From: Seriola aureovittata
Taxonomy: Eukaryota > Chordata > Actinopteri > Carangiformes > Carangidae
Assembly (NCBI RefSeq): GCF_021018895.1
Contig: NC_079373.1
Coordinates: 8,862,501-8,926,500, forward strand
DNA: 64,000 nt
Reading direction: 5' to 3'
Shown here: piece after piece, positions 40,659-49,692 of the stretch
How the letters are laid out: every line of letters starts with the position of its first letter
Numbering within the stretch: position 1 is the first letter of the stretch
The notes under the pieces: model-generated
Told to the model about the DNA's origin: nothing
Database searches by the model: none
What the model saw: only the letters and a program-made list of their open reading frames with translations
Translations under genes and position numbers: made by a program

Positions 40659-41776
40659 CTATTCTGACTGCAATTTGTTAAGGAATGTTAATAATCTTTC
40701 AATACATGAAACAGGCATTTCTTCTTTACAAACTAACCGTGTCCTTGGTGAAATCACCAAGCGAAAGTCTCTCAAGTTCACATCAGTTCTTCTGAGAAAT
40801 GATGTCATTGTCATCACCAGAAGTGACACAGAACTCTATCTGTGAGACACTTTGTCCCGTCCTGCAGTTGGCGGAGTTCACAATGCTGCAGACGGCAGCT
40901 TACAGAAGGAGCGTTGATCACTTCTCGCAAAATAGTCTGCGTGTTTCCCTGGCCCACGCAGTAAAATTAGTGGCATTTTCCCTCCAACACCCAGGCTTTT
41001 CCCATAGCCCCCGGGAGCAGAGCTGCCCGCCACTGGTTTCGGGTCAGCAGTGTGACTGACTGGTGCTCTCACAATAACTCCAGCCAACGTGTGTCATGAT
41101 AATCCCTTAGTTATGCAAATCTCCGAGCCTAGTGCCGTTTGTGAAAGTAAAGATGGCAGCAAAATGTAGGCCACTATCTTGTCCTGATTTCTCCACATTT
41201 GTGAAATGAGCTCGAAATGTCCTGTCAGTGGAGCTCCAGTGTCTGTGGAGCTCCAGTGTCTGTGGAGAGGCGGCTCTCTGGGCGCAAGCTACATCCTGAC
41301 TCTCCGAGATTCAAACTGCGACTGAAGGGGCCACCAAAAGGCTCACAAACAGTCAGGGACGTGCATCTGTAAAGTGGTGTCACACATTTTGCCGCCTGTT
41401 TCTGAATGAATGCAAATCAGACATAAGGCAAGGATAGGGGGACATTGTTATCTTCTTAAACAGATTAACAGTAGTCTGCCTGGAGTGAATAAACATTACT
41501 AGAAAGTGTGTCAGCCCTTTCAGGGAGCAGTATGAGCAAGAGCTTCAGACAATGAAGCAGGGGTCATTAGCATTGTATTAATTTGGCTATCTGAGCAGTT
41601 AGCGAAAGTGTGCAGCCAAGGCATGTGTGTTTGGGTGTGTGTATGAGTGAGAGTGTCTGGGGATGAGCAGAGGAAAAGAGGGGGGGTGGGGTTCCCCCTT
41701 GACTGAAGCTTTGACCAAGAGGAGACAGAGGGGGAGGAGGAAGAGGGGATTGGGTGAGAATGGAGGATGGGTATGT

Positions 41777-41807
<31 letters not shown>

Positions 41808-42524
41808 GGGGGGGGGGCGCGCTTCCAGTAAAGCAATTGGTTGGCAATGTGAAATACATGGCATGAGATGTTATTGGTGAATCTCAGCAGGGCTATCATA
41901 ATCAGATTGAGTGTGATGACTGTGATGGAGGGAAATTAGACTAAACAAACTGATTGGTCAGTCAAAACAAGACAGAGTGTGTGATATGAATATGAAGGGA
42001 GTTAAACATGTGGGGAGAAAATCAGCTTAGGACATGAGGGATTTTGGGTATGAGGACAGCAATGTCATCAACACAGGACAAAAAAAACAGCTGTAGGTCT
42101 ATCTATCTTTTCTTCCAACGTGTAATGTGAGCATCATGAAGGAGAAGACAGATCATATAAAAGGTTCAGACAAGAGAAGTGTCTGAGCATCTTCTCAGCA
42201 GCACACTACGTGTCCAGCTTTGGTTTGACAGCAATGCCCTGCATGTGTGTGTACACCTGCACCTGCTCCCCGTGATGACCACATAGCTGGAGGCTAACGC
42301 GTCAATGTGTCATGAGAAGTGCGGTTGTGTATTTTTAGAGATTCAGCTTTGAAAACAACCCCCGCGTTCACTGAGGAAAAAGCTGCAAAGAGGACAGTGA
42401 TTTTACGGGCAGCCTTACAGCATCCAACTGAGTGTGTCAGGCTGCTTCTCTGTCCACAAACTCCTGACAGTGAACTGCAACCTACACGGCACGTGTTTAT
42501 CATGAATGGCATCGTTTAGCTCAC
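40659..42524. other. non-coding stretch with a GT/G tract
   Basis: No coding exon recognised. Visible are a 19-bp direct duplication ('gtggagctccagtgtct' twice, about 41,229-41,266) and the GT/poly-G tract at 41,773. Proline- and histidine-rich minus-strand frames around 41,520-41,899 read that tract. If a minus-strand gene starts in the CpG block, this is the beginning of its first intron. Confidence 0.5.
41773..41817. repeat. (GT)9 followed by G27
   Basis: Alternating T-G (about 41,773-41,790) runs directly into 27 consecutive G bases (41,791-41,817), then CGCGC. A strong G-quadruplex candidate on the plus strand. Confidence 0.93.
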
Positions 42525-42800
42525 CTTATCTCTTCTCCTCCGCGGTGCGAAACACGAAGCCTGGTCTGTCTCCTCGGTCCCCTGCGACGGAGCGGTACAG
42601 TCTGCTGTTTTTATTTACGTGCAGTCCCGTTCAGCGCCGAGCCTCTCGCACTTGCCTCCTCTGCCTCAGTCACTGGTCCTCTCCTCTCCCACCAGTTCAC
42701 TGACACACACACATACACACGCAGGCGGGGGCGCGCAGCAGCGCTCCAGGGCGTGCGCACGCCCTTTGCGCGCACTGCAGCGCCGCTGCCGATGTATGGT
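42525..42800 (-). promoter_or_regulatory. CpG-dense block: candidate promoter and non-coding exon 1
   Basis: By hand I count about 26 CpG dinucleotides in 42,530-42,795, far above the surrounding DNA. The GC-rich core includes GCGCGC and GGCGGGGGCGCG-type boxes. Read on the minus strand, the block ends in a good splice donor (ATAAG|GTGAGC, exon edge at 42,525). There is no ATG on that strand from 42,525 to about 42,711, which fits a non-coding 5' exon. pnpla8 ends upstream on the same strand. In human, NRCAM follows PNPLA8 in the same orientation and has non-coding 5' exons, so this may be the nrcam promoter. The CpG content is seen; the gene assignment is inference. Confidence 0.5.
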
Positions 42801-43435
42801 GGCCTCAAGGAAGCGAACCATTCTAGCAAATTGTTATCCAAATAGTCCCGCTAATGATACTTTAGCCCCCTACAGGCTCAGAACCACACAGATGGACAAC
42901 AGCTGGACGACTTTTAGGATAAAACAACACAAAGTTGTCTTTTAATGCTCAGCAATGTCCTCCTCTGTTATTTAACAGCAGGGAGCGGCTTTTTAATTTA
43001 GCTGCTGTATTGTAATTGTTAGATTTAAGCATCCTGAAAATGCTACAAGCACTAATAATGTTAAACACTGAAATAAATCCAAGCCTTAAAGGCTTAATAA
43101 TCCCGCACATTTTCATTTATCAGGCAGGAAAAAGTGAAGTGAGGTGAAAACAAAACTCGAATAAAACATCAAATCCACAGTCTGCAATTAGTCCGATATG
43201 AGTACTTTTACCCTTTAGACACTGAACTTCATTCCAGCTGTTGTGAACCTTAATTGCTTGGAGCCATTTGCATGCCCTGATACACTTTACCGTTTTGCCC
43301 TGAGAACAGGATTGCACTAATAATCATACAGTAGCCTGCGGGATCAACCAAGACTCTGCAGGATGAGGTCATGTGACTTTAAAAGGGATATTTCCTCTTT
43401 AGTCCAGTCTGCTGCCATGCCCTCCTCTCTCATTG
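42801..43435. other. spacer between CpG block and LTR element
   Basis: AT-richer unique DNA with no exon recognised. It would be the proximal upstream region of the putative minus-strand promoter. The LTR element lies only about 640 bp from the CpG block. Confidence 0.5.
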
Positions 43436-43439
43436 CATG
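43436..43439. repeat. target-site duplication, left (CATG)
   Basis: CATG immediately precedes the 5' LTR and is repeated immediately after the 3' LTR at 49,693-49,696. A 4-bp duplication with TG...CA LTR ends is the mark of integrase-mediated insertion. Both copies are intact. Confidence 0.9.
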
Positions 43440-44502
43440 TGTTGGGACTCAGTCATTCAATAGACCAAATGTTTCTTTGCTCCACTGGACAAAGGAATTC
43501 ACACCCCACAGTTCCTCACGGTTCACACCTGGGGATGACCCTTCCCCCCCATGGACCCCACTGGCCAGCCAGTGTGGGCCAGCGTGTGACATGTGACCCC
43601 CTAAGGTGTCACAAACAAAACCAGTCTTCTAGACCCCTTCTCTCGCTCTTCCTTCTTGGCTTGCTCTGGAGAGCAGCTCCAGCCCTCTCCTCTCGGTTCT
43701 TCAAAGGGCAACAAGGCCCCAGCCCAGGTCAGCTCTGCTACCTGAGAAACTAGCTCTCTCGCCGGCCTGCAACCAGCAGCCTGCAAACACTCTTCTCCTC
43801 CACAACAGCGACCTGCTTCGGATTAACTGTGAGTGAACCAAATCCTCTTCAGAATCAGCGGCTACAACACAAGGCCAGCTGATTTTCCAAGCAACAGGAG
43901 TCGTAGCAGAGTTAGCATGGAACAGCTAACTCTGTGAGGAGAACAAAGGAGATACCAGCAAGCAACACAGCCAGACAGGACTTTATTCCACCAGGAAACC
44001 CCCCAAACTCACTGGATTTTACAAACCACTGGAAAGGACCTCTTTGCTTGTTCCAAGGATCGGGTAATCTTAACGGACTGGGCCTAACCTCTCCCAGCAC
44101 AGCATAGCACAGCACAGCATAGCTAATCAGCAGAAGCCTTAACTTGTTAATGTACTTGTTGATTGATGTCTTGTTGTTGTAATGTTCGCTTAGGTTGTGG
44201 TCAGTCATACAGTTAATCGAGTACTCGTATGTTCACACACATAGCAGTACGTCTCAGTCCTAGAACCTGCATGAAGCTAACCTTCCCCCTCTAACCTGGT
44301 ACCTTTAGATTACATGAGCTAGGCTAACAAAGAAACTCACACCTCCCCTCTCACACACACACTAGGTGGTCTCAGCGGCCATTTTAGTAGTTTCTTTGTT
44401 TACCGCCATCTTTGTAGTCTTCTTTGTTCAGGTCATGTGGTCACAGTGACCACTTTGAGTCGGCCATCTTGCCTTTGTCTGTGTCCCCACAGACACACAC
44501 AG

Positions 44503-44556
<54 letters not shown>

Positions 44557-45044
44557 GTATATGCTAGATTAGACATTGTACTTTACTCTGCTCCATTGTA
44601 AATAAATGCCTTTTAAGTATAACTAGTGGTGTCTTTAATGTTGCACAAGCGTGAATATTGCCAACCTCTACTCGGTAGAATTCCAATCCTTCAACTGTAA
44701 CTTACTATTGATTTGGTAATTTGGTTATAGTTAGTAAGCTAATGGTTAATCAGAGTTCCAGATTAATGGTAATAAATTGAGACTAAAACCATATTGGCTA
44801 TTTTGCCTATTAGTTTAGGCTGGTGCCCCGTGAACTTTAATTCATTTTAAAGATATTATTTAATATTAATATTTTTAATATTAATATTTCCTTAATTTGT
44901 GATAGCCAATAAATTGATAAACAACCGAAATCTAACACATTTGGTGTCCAGCTCATGAGGTAGAGTACTGTTAACATAATGGTGCCGCCCGTGTGAGGCC
45001 GAGTACTAATGATTTCCAGTTACTAATAGAGCTCAGACCCAACA
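43440..45044 (+). repeat. 5' LTR of the Gag-only element
   Basis: It begins TGTTGGG and ends CCCAACA. Inside are a (CA)24 array (44,507-44,554), a weak TATA-like stretch just after it (near 44,557) and an AATAAA polyadenylation signal at 44,601-44,606. A 12-bp TTAATATTAATA-type AT-rich inverted block lies near 44,855-44,890. Three PBS-like modules occupy the last 225 bp (44,821; 44,942; 44,980). A GTGAGT donor-like site is at 43,829. The LTR's U3/R/U5 limits cannot be fixed without transcript data. Confidence 0.92.
44821..44998 (+). repeat. three PBS-like modules inside the LTR tail
   Basis: TGGTGCCCCGTG (44,821) matches the first 12 nt of the true PBS exactly. TGGTGTCCAGCTCATGAGG (44,942) is a degenerate version followed by 'tagagtactg'. 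TGGTGCCGCCCGTGTGAGG (44,980) is the PBS with a 2-nt insertion and is followed by 'ccgagtact', the same sequence that follows the true PBS. The second and third are preceded by 'aacacat' and 'aacataa', resembling the true LTR-PBS junction 'aacataa'. The 3' LTR has the same three modules at 49,469, 49,590 and 49,628. Confidence 0.85.
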
Positions 45045-45047
45045 TAA

Positions 45048-45064
45048 TGGTGCCCCGTGTGAGG
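45048..45064 (+). other. primer binding site, elongator tRNA-Met type
   Basis: TGGTGCCCCGTGTGAGG lies three bases after the 5' LTR. From memory, one vertebrate elongator tRNA-Met isodecoder ends CCTCACACGGGGCA plus the added CCA, which is perfectly complementary over all 17 nt. The next template base does not match. This would prime minus-strand DNA synthesis on the element RNA. Confidence 0.8.
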
Positions 45065-45902
45065 CCGAGTACTGTTGGCAAATATTCATAATTGTGCAAT
45101 ATTAAATTCATAATTTGGCCAAAACCGCAAAGGTTGAAAAATTTTTAGTCCACCACAGGAGTAAACGTCCAGGTGTACTTACAAACAAGTGCACTGTGGT
45201 GAGAATTGGTTTACTAATTTTACCTGAAGTAATATTAGACGTCCTCCAGTTATTAATAGCTAACACTTAAGCCTTAGTATCAAGAGCCTGCTATTGTTGC
45301 TAACAATTCCGGTTGAATTTATTCTGTAGGAAATGTAAGAACCTCAGTCCAGCATTTGAATACCACGTGTTCAATGCTATCTAGTAAAGCTGTCAGAATT
45401 GCTGCTCCCTTTAACATTAAACACTGTGTGCCGACAGCCCTGTGTAACACAGAGAGCTTATACCTGGCTGTTACTGCCAAGCATTTCAGCCTGAGTAAGA
45501 AATAGAGCCTGAGATAGAGCCACAGCGTGCTACCAGCCCTGTGAAACCCAAGTTCTGCACCTAGCTGTTACTGCCTTGCATTACAGCCTGAGTCAACTTG
45601 AAGAGATAATCTTTGGACTGTTACTGCCTTGCATCTCAGTCATTGCTTTTTGAAACATTTCTTAAGCAGACAGTAAACCTGCACTTGCCTTTACTGTCCT
45701 TAATCTTTATGCCCACTAGTGTAGCTGCCCCTCCTCCGCAGGAAGCTACCCCCCATAGTGTAGGCCACTGCATTGTTTAGTTAGGCTAGTGTACTACCAA
45801 ACTACACTACAAGGTGTCTGCCAGCGCAACACCGCAGCCAACTATATTGCCTTCTTGTTTTGTGAAAAACTTGTTTAACCTCCCTCTTTCCCAGACACAA
45901 CA
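45065..45902 (+). other. untranslated leader of the element, with internal repeats
   Basis: 838 bp between PBS and the Gag start. An imperfect repeat of about 70 bp occurs at roughly 45,426-45,496 and 45,525-45,593 (shared: 'gacagccctgtg/accagccctgtg', 'ctgttactgcc', 'cagcctgagt'). A shorter third copy lies at about 45,611-45,640. Such repeats could fold into packaging or dimerisation structures. The leader ends in a pyrimidine tract and AG (45,893-45,894), a strong splice-acceptor-like site 8 nt before the ATG. Confidence 0.7.
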
Positions 45903-47660
45903 ATGGAGAACTCCTGTGTAGAGCAGTTTATTTCTTCCCTAGCACAGAGCCTGAAGCCTGGCTACCTAGAATTTATCAGCAAGTTAAATTCCAGTGAGTG
46001 CAGTAAAGAAATAGACTTGCTACTCAGTGACGAAGGTGATGCTCAGACTGCATCCAAAGGCCCATTGTTAAGATGTGTACTGTTGAACTTCCACAGGCAA
46101 ACCAGCATTTCACTTCAGAGCCAAGCAGCCCTAGAGGAGGAGGTAAAATCGCTTAGAGCTCAAAATGCTTTTCTCCTCCAGGAAGTTAAGGAAGCTAACA
46201 AGAAAGCCATGCGCTACTTAGGAGACCTGCATGCAGCAGAGGTAGACCTCTGTTCACACATGGAAGAATTGTTAAGGGTTAAATCAGAATGCTTTGCTCC
46301 ACCACGATCGGTCAGTGCTTGTGATTCTGGTTTCTCTGCTTCACACTCTTCCCTTAATGACAGGTTAACTCCGCCTCCACTCAGAGGATGGGGCAAATTC
46401 CCAACTGACCCTAAGTCCTTGGAAATGAAGTCAGCTCCTCAACCTCCACTGAGAGACAGAGGTTACACCCACCTGACTTCCCATCTTCCTGAAATTGACA
46501 CTGAAGAGACAGGTAGTTTATCCGGTAGAGGATATTCATGTTCCCATCAGCCACTGATGCATAACACTTTCACCTGTGCTCACCCCTCCAACAGAAGGAC
46601 CAAAACTTTCCCGGACTGTTCAGCCTCCTCTCTGCACCTCCATGAGAGTGATGACCGCTGTTCAGCTCCTTCCTCTAGTCCAGCTAGCATAGTCTCGCCT
46701 TCATCAGTAGGGACCTCACAGTGCCCCCGCCTCGAAGCGCTTGAGTTATTAGCAAAGGACATTGAACATTTTGATCCAGACAGCTCTGATCAACATATTG
46801 AAAACTACTTTAGGGAGTTAGATCAAAACTTAATTGATTTGCCCCATGCAACCCAAAGGGAGAAAACTAAACTTGTGTGGAAGACCAGCTCAAAAGCAGT
46901 CCACAAGTTTATGCAATCACTGCCTCCCAGTGTCAGAGATGACTACAAAGAGCTCTGTCAAGCACTGACAGAAGAATTCTCTCCTGCTGCAGATGAGATA
47001 GAATCTTTGGTTGCAGCTTCTCAAATCAAACACTCCCGCCATGAACATCCCAATGACTTTTACCAACGTTTGAGGCATGCATATTTTCAGGGTAGGAACA
47101 CACCAGGCTTAGAGCAGAACTCCACCTTCAAGTCTTTGTTCCTACGAAACCTCCATCCCTGTGTACGCACTCATGTTACACTGATGACGCATCAAGGTAA
47201 GCCCACCATGCAGGAAATAAAGAAAATGACAAAAATGGCTTGGGAAACCATGGTTAATTCCAAGGCAAGGGGGAAAACAACTGAGCCTAGCAACTCAAAC
47301 ACCTTAGCGTCACACAGACATGTAACCTCAAAAGATCACCCTCAGAACAGATCGAAGGGGGGTGATAAAAGGCCACATATGGGTGCTGAGCGTAACCGCC
47401 ACGCCCACCAAGTGAGTAGAGATAGGCACTCCCACAACAGGAGCAGGAGACGGCCTTACGCAGAAATTCTGGCTCAGACACAGGACCAGTCAACACATGG
47501 ATCAGACAATGACCACGTCATCTCTGACCATGTTAATTCAGACAGTGACAATGCCTCTGAATGTTCTTCCTTCAGCTACTCAAAGTGCTACAGCTTTGTG
47601 CCACAGGTTAAAGAAAACTTAAAGCACCGGCGCTCCAGAGTTCGCCGCACTGAGTACTGA
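45903..47660 (+). CDS. Gag-like polyprotein (585 aa) of the LTR element
   Basis: An uninterrupted 585-codon frame, by far the longest in the window. The start ACAACAATGG has A at -3 and G at +4, a good context. Residues about 66-128 are heptad-rich and charged (ALEEEVKSLRAQNAFLLQEV), a predicted coiled coil. Residues 129-275 are Ser/Pro-rich and probably disordered. Residues about 276-450 are alpha-helical and capsid-like; the stretch 374-396 (QIK..RHEHPNDFYQRLRHAYF) resembles the major homology region of retroelement capsids (Q...E...F..RL). Residues 452-518 are basic and rich in His, Arg, Ser and Asn, followed by an acidic/Ser segment and a basic C-terminal patch (KHRRSRVRR, 574-582). There is no CCHC zinc knuckle and no protease, so RNA binding probably uses the basic tail. 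The inferred role is particle assembly and RNA packaging in the cytoplasm. A domesticated host gene is unlikely, because intact LTRs and target duplications surround it. Confidence 0.85.
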   Translation: MENSCVEQFISSLAQSLKPGYLEFISKLNSSECSKEIDLLLSDEGDAQTASKGPLLRCVLLNFHRQTSISLQSQAALEEEVKSLRAQNAFLLQEVKEANKKAMRYLGDLHAAEVDLCSHMEELLRVKSECFAPPRSVSACDSGFSASHSSLNDRLTPPPLRGWGKFPTDPKSLEMKSAPQPPLRDRGYTHLTSHLPEIDTEETGSLSGRGYSCSHQPLMHNTFTCAHPSNRRTKTFPDCSASSLHLHESDDRCSAPSSSPASIVSPSSVGTSQCPRLEALELLAKDIEHFDPDSSDQHIENYFRELDQNLIDLPHATQREKTKLVWKTSSKAVHKFMQSLPPSVRDDYKELCQALTEEFSPAADEIESLVAASQIKHSRHEHPNDFYQRLRHAYFQGRNTPGLEQNSTFKSLFLRNLHPCVRTHVTLMTHQGKPTMQEIKKMTKMAWETMVNSKARGKTTEPSNSNTLASHRHVTSKDHPQNRSKGGDKRPHMGAERNRHAHQVSRDRHSHNRSRRRPYAEILAQTQDQSTHGSDNDHVISDHVNSDSDNASECSSFSYSKCYSFVPQVKENLKHRRSRVRRTEY

Positions 47661-48069
47661 CAGTAAGTAGGCTCAGGGTACCCTACACTCTTCCAGATGG
47701 ACACAATGGGTTTGTCAGCAGCAGCAGCAAACTAAATTCTGAATCAAATCAGATACAAGTTTAGGACATTGCATATACATGGCACACTCACCCAGACACT
47801 CCAAATCTTGTCATTCTAGGTGCCAACAAACTAACATCACTGACTTTCCTGTCCGCACTAACACCATGAGTAACTAGGAAACATGTTAGTTGTTTTACAC
47901 TATTCGATCATTGTGGTTATTATCTGAACTCTGCTTTGTAACCTGATTGTTCTTGCTTAGCCAAGATAGATAGTGCTGACAAATGCCCGGATGTTACCCG
48001 TTGAATGAACTGACAAATGGACTATACATTATGCTCTCAGGATGACACGTCAGGTGGCATCCTGACAAC
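47661..48069 (+). other. 3' untranslated part of the element, pol absent
   Basis: About 410 bp between the Gag stop and the polypurine tract. A donor-like GTAAGT sits at 47,663, three bases after the stop codon. A small CAG repeat lies at about 47,718-47,730. A hairpin (AGGATG...CATCCT) lies at about 48,039-48,064 just before the polypurine tract. All three frames are broken, and no polymerase or integrase remnant was recognised. Confidence 0.75.
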
Positions 48070-48079
48070 AAAGGGGGGA
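48070..48079 (+). other. polypurine tract
   Basis: AAAGGGGGGA followed by a single C and then the TGTTGGG start of the 3' LTR. Position and composition are those of the RNase H-resistant primer for plus-strand DNA synthesis. Confidence 0.9.
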
Positions 48080-48080
48080 C

Positions 48081-49144
48081 TGTTGGGACTCAGTCATTCA
48101 ATAGACCAAATGTTTCTTTGCTCCACTGGACAAAGGAATTCACACCCCACAGTTCCTCACGGTTCACACCTGGGGATGACCCTTCCCCCCCATGGACCCC
48201 ACTGGCCAGCCAGTGTGGGCCAGCGTGTGACATGTGACCCCCTAAGGTGTCACAAACAAAACCAGTCTTCTAGACCCCTTCTCTCGCTCTTCCCTTCTTG
48301 GCTTGCTCTGGAGAGCAGCTCCAGCCCTCTCCTCTCGGTTCTTCAAAGGGCAACAAGGCCCCAGCCCAGGTCAGCTCTGCTACCTGAGAAACTAGCTCTC
48401 TCGCCGGCCTGCAACCAGCAGCCTGCAAACACTCTTCTCCTCCACAACAGCGACCTGCTTCGGATTAACTGTGAGTGAACCAAATCCTCTTCAGAATCAG
48501 CGGCTACAACACAAGGCCAGCTGATTTTCCAAGCAACAGGAGTCGTAGCAGAGTTAGCATGGAACAGCTAACTCTGTGAGGAGAACAAAGGAGATACCAG
48601 CAAGCAACACAGCCAGACAGGACTTTATTCCACCAGGAAACCCCCCAAACTCACTGGATTTTACAAACCACTGGAAAGGACCTCTTTGCTTGTTCCAAGG
48701 ATCGGGTAATCTTAACGGACTGGGCCTAACCTCTCCCAGCACAGCATAGCACAGCACAGCATAGCTAATCAGCAGAAGCCTTAACTTGTTAATGTACTTG
48801 TTGATTGATGTCTTGTTGTTGTAATGTTTGCTTAGGTTGTGGTCAGTCATACAGTTAATCGAGTACTCGTATGTTCACACACATAGCAGTACGTCTCAGT
48901 CCTAGAACCTGCATGAAGCTAACCTTCCCCCTCTAACCTGGTACCTTTAGATTACATGAGCTAGGCTAACAAAGAAACTCACACCTCCCCTCTCACACAC
49001 ACACTAGGTGGTCTCAGCGGCCATTTTAGTAGTTTCTTTGTTTACCGCCATCTTTGTAGTCTTCTTTGTTCAGGTCATGTGGTCACAGTGACCACTTTGA
49101 GTCGGCCATCTTGCCTTTGTCTGTGTCCCCACAGACACACACAG

Positions 49145-49204
<60 letters not shown>

Positions 49205-49692
49205 GTATATGCTAGATTAGACATTGTACTTTACTCTGCTCCATTGTAAATAAATGCCTTTTAAGTATAACTAGTGGTGTCTTTAATGTTGCACAAGCGT
49301 GAATATTGCCAACCTCTACTCGGTAGAATTCCAATCCTTCAACTGTAACTTACTATTGATTTGGTAATTTGGTTATAGTTAGTAAGCTAATGGTTAATCA
49401 GAGTTCCAGATTAATGGTAATAAATTGAGACTAAAACCATATTGGCTATTTTGCCTATTAGTTTAGGCTGGTGCCCCGTGAACTTTAATTCATTTTAAAG
49501 ATATTATTTAATATTAATATTTTTAATATTAATATTTCCTTAATTTGTGATAGCCAATAAATTGATAAACAACCGAAATCTAACACATTTGGTGTCCAGC
49601 TCATGAGGTAGAGTACTGTTAACATAATGGTGCCGCCCGTGTGAGGCCGAGTACTAATGATTTCCAGTTACTAATAGAGCTCAGACCCAACA
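48081..49692 (+). repeat. 3' LTR of the Gag-only element
   Basis: 1,612 bp, matching the 5' LTR except for one extra C (in 'ttcccttcttgg'), one C-to-T change (near 48,828) and a CA array three units longer (49,149-49,202). It has the same three PBS-like modules and AATAAA. No solo-LTR recombination or truncation has occurred. Confidence 0.92.

Larger units (their letters stand above)
43440..49692 (+). mobile_element. complete Gag-only (non-autonomous) LTR retrotransposon
   Basis: The element is 6,253 bp: a 1,605-bp 5' LTR, a 3,036-bp internal region and a 1,612-bp 3' LTR, flanked by CATG duplications. The LTR ends are perfect inverted repeats TGTTGGG/CCCAACA. A 17-nt primer binding site lies 3 nt after the 5' LTR and a polypurine tract abuts the 3' LTR. 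The only long ORF is a Gag-like protein of 585 codons. The 420 bp between its stop and the 3' LTR cannot encode pol, and I see no RT, RNase H, integrase or protease motif. The LTRs differ by one C/T substitution, one 1-bp indel and three CA units, so insertion was recent. Superfamily is uncertain; Ty3-like is plausible from the 4-bp duplication and the Gag. It must borrow enzymes in trans to move. Confidence 0.9.

Noticed and set aside
43601..44208. Minus-strand frames of 61 and 98 codons inside the LTR
   Set aside because: They occur identically in both LTRs because the LTRs are duplicates; no recognisable motif and opposite to the element's coding strand.
44821..44832. Module at 44,821 as the real PBS with a shorter LTR
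   Set aside because: The same sequence is present in the 3' LTR, and inverted LTR ends plus CATG duplications fix the LTR end at 45,044.
48017..48478. 153-codon plus-strand frame across the internal region/3' LTR boundary
   Set aside because: It spans the polypurine tract and U3 sequence, with no domain; most likely chance.
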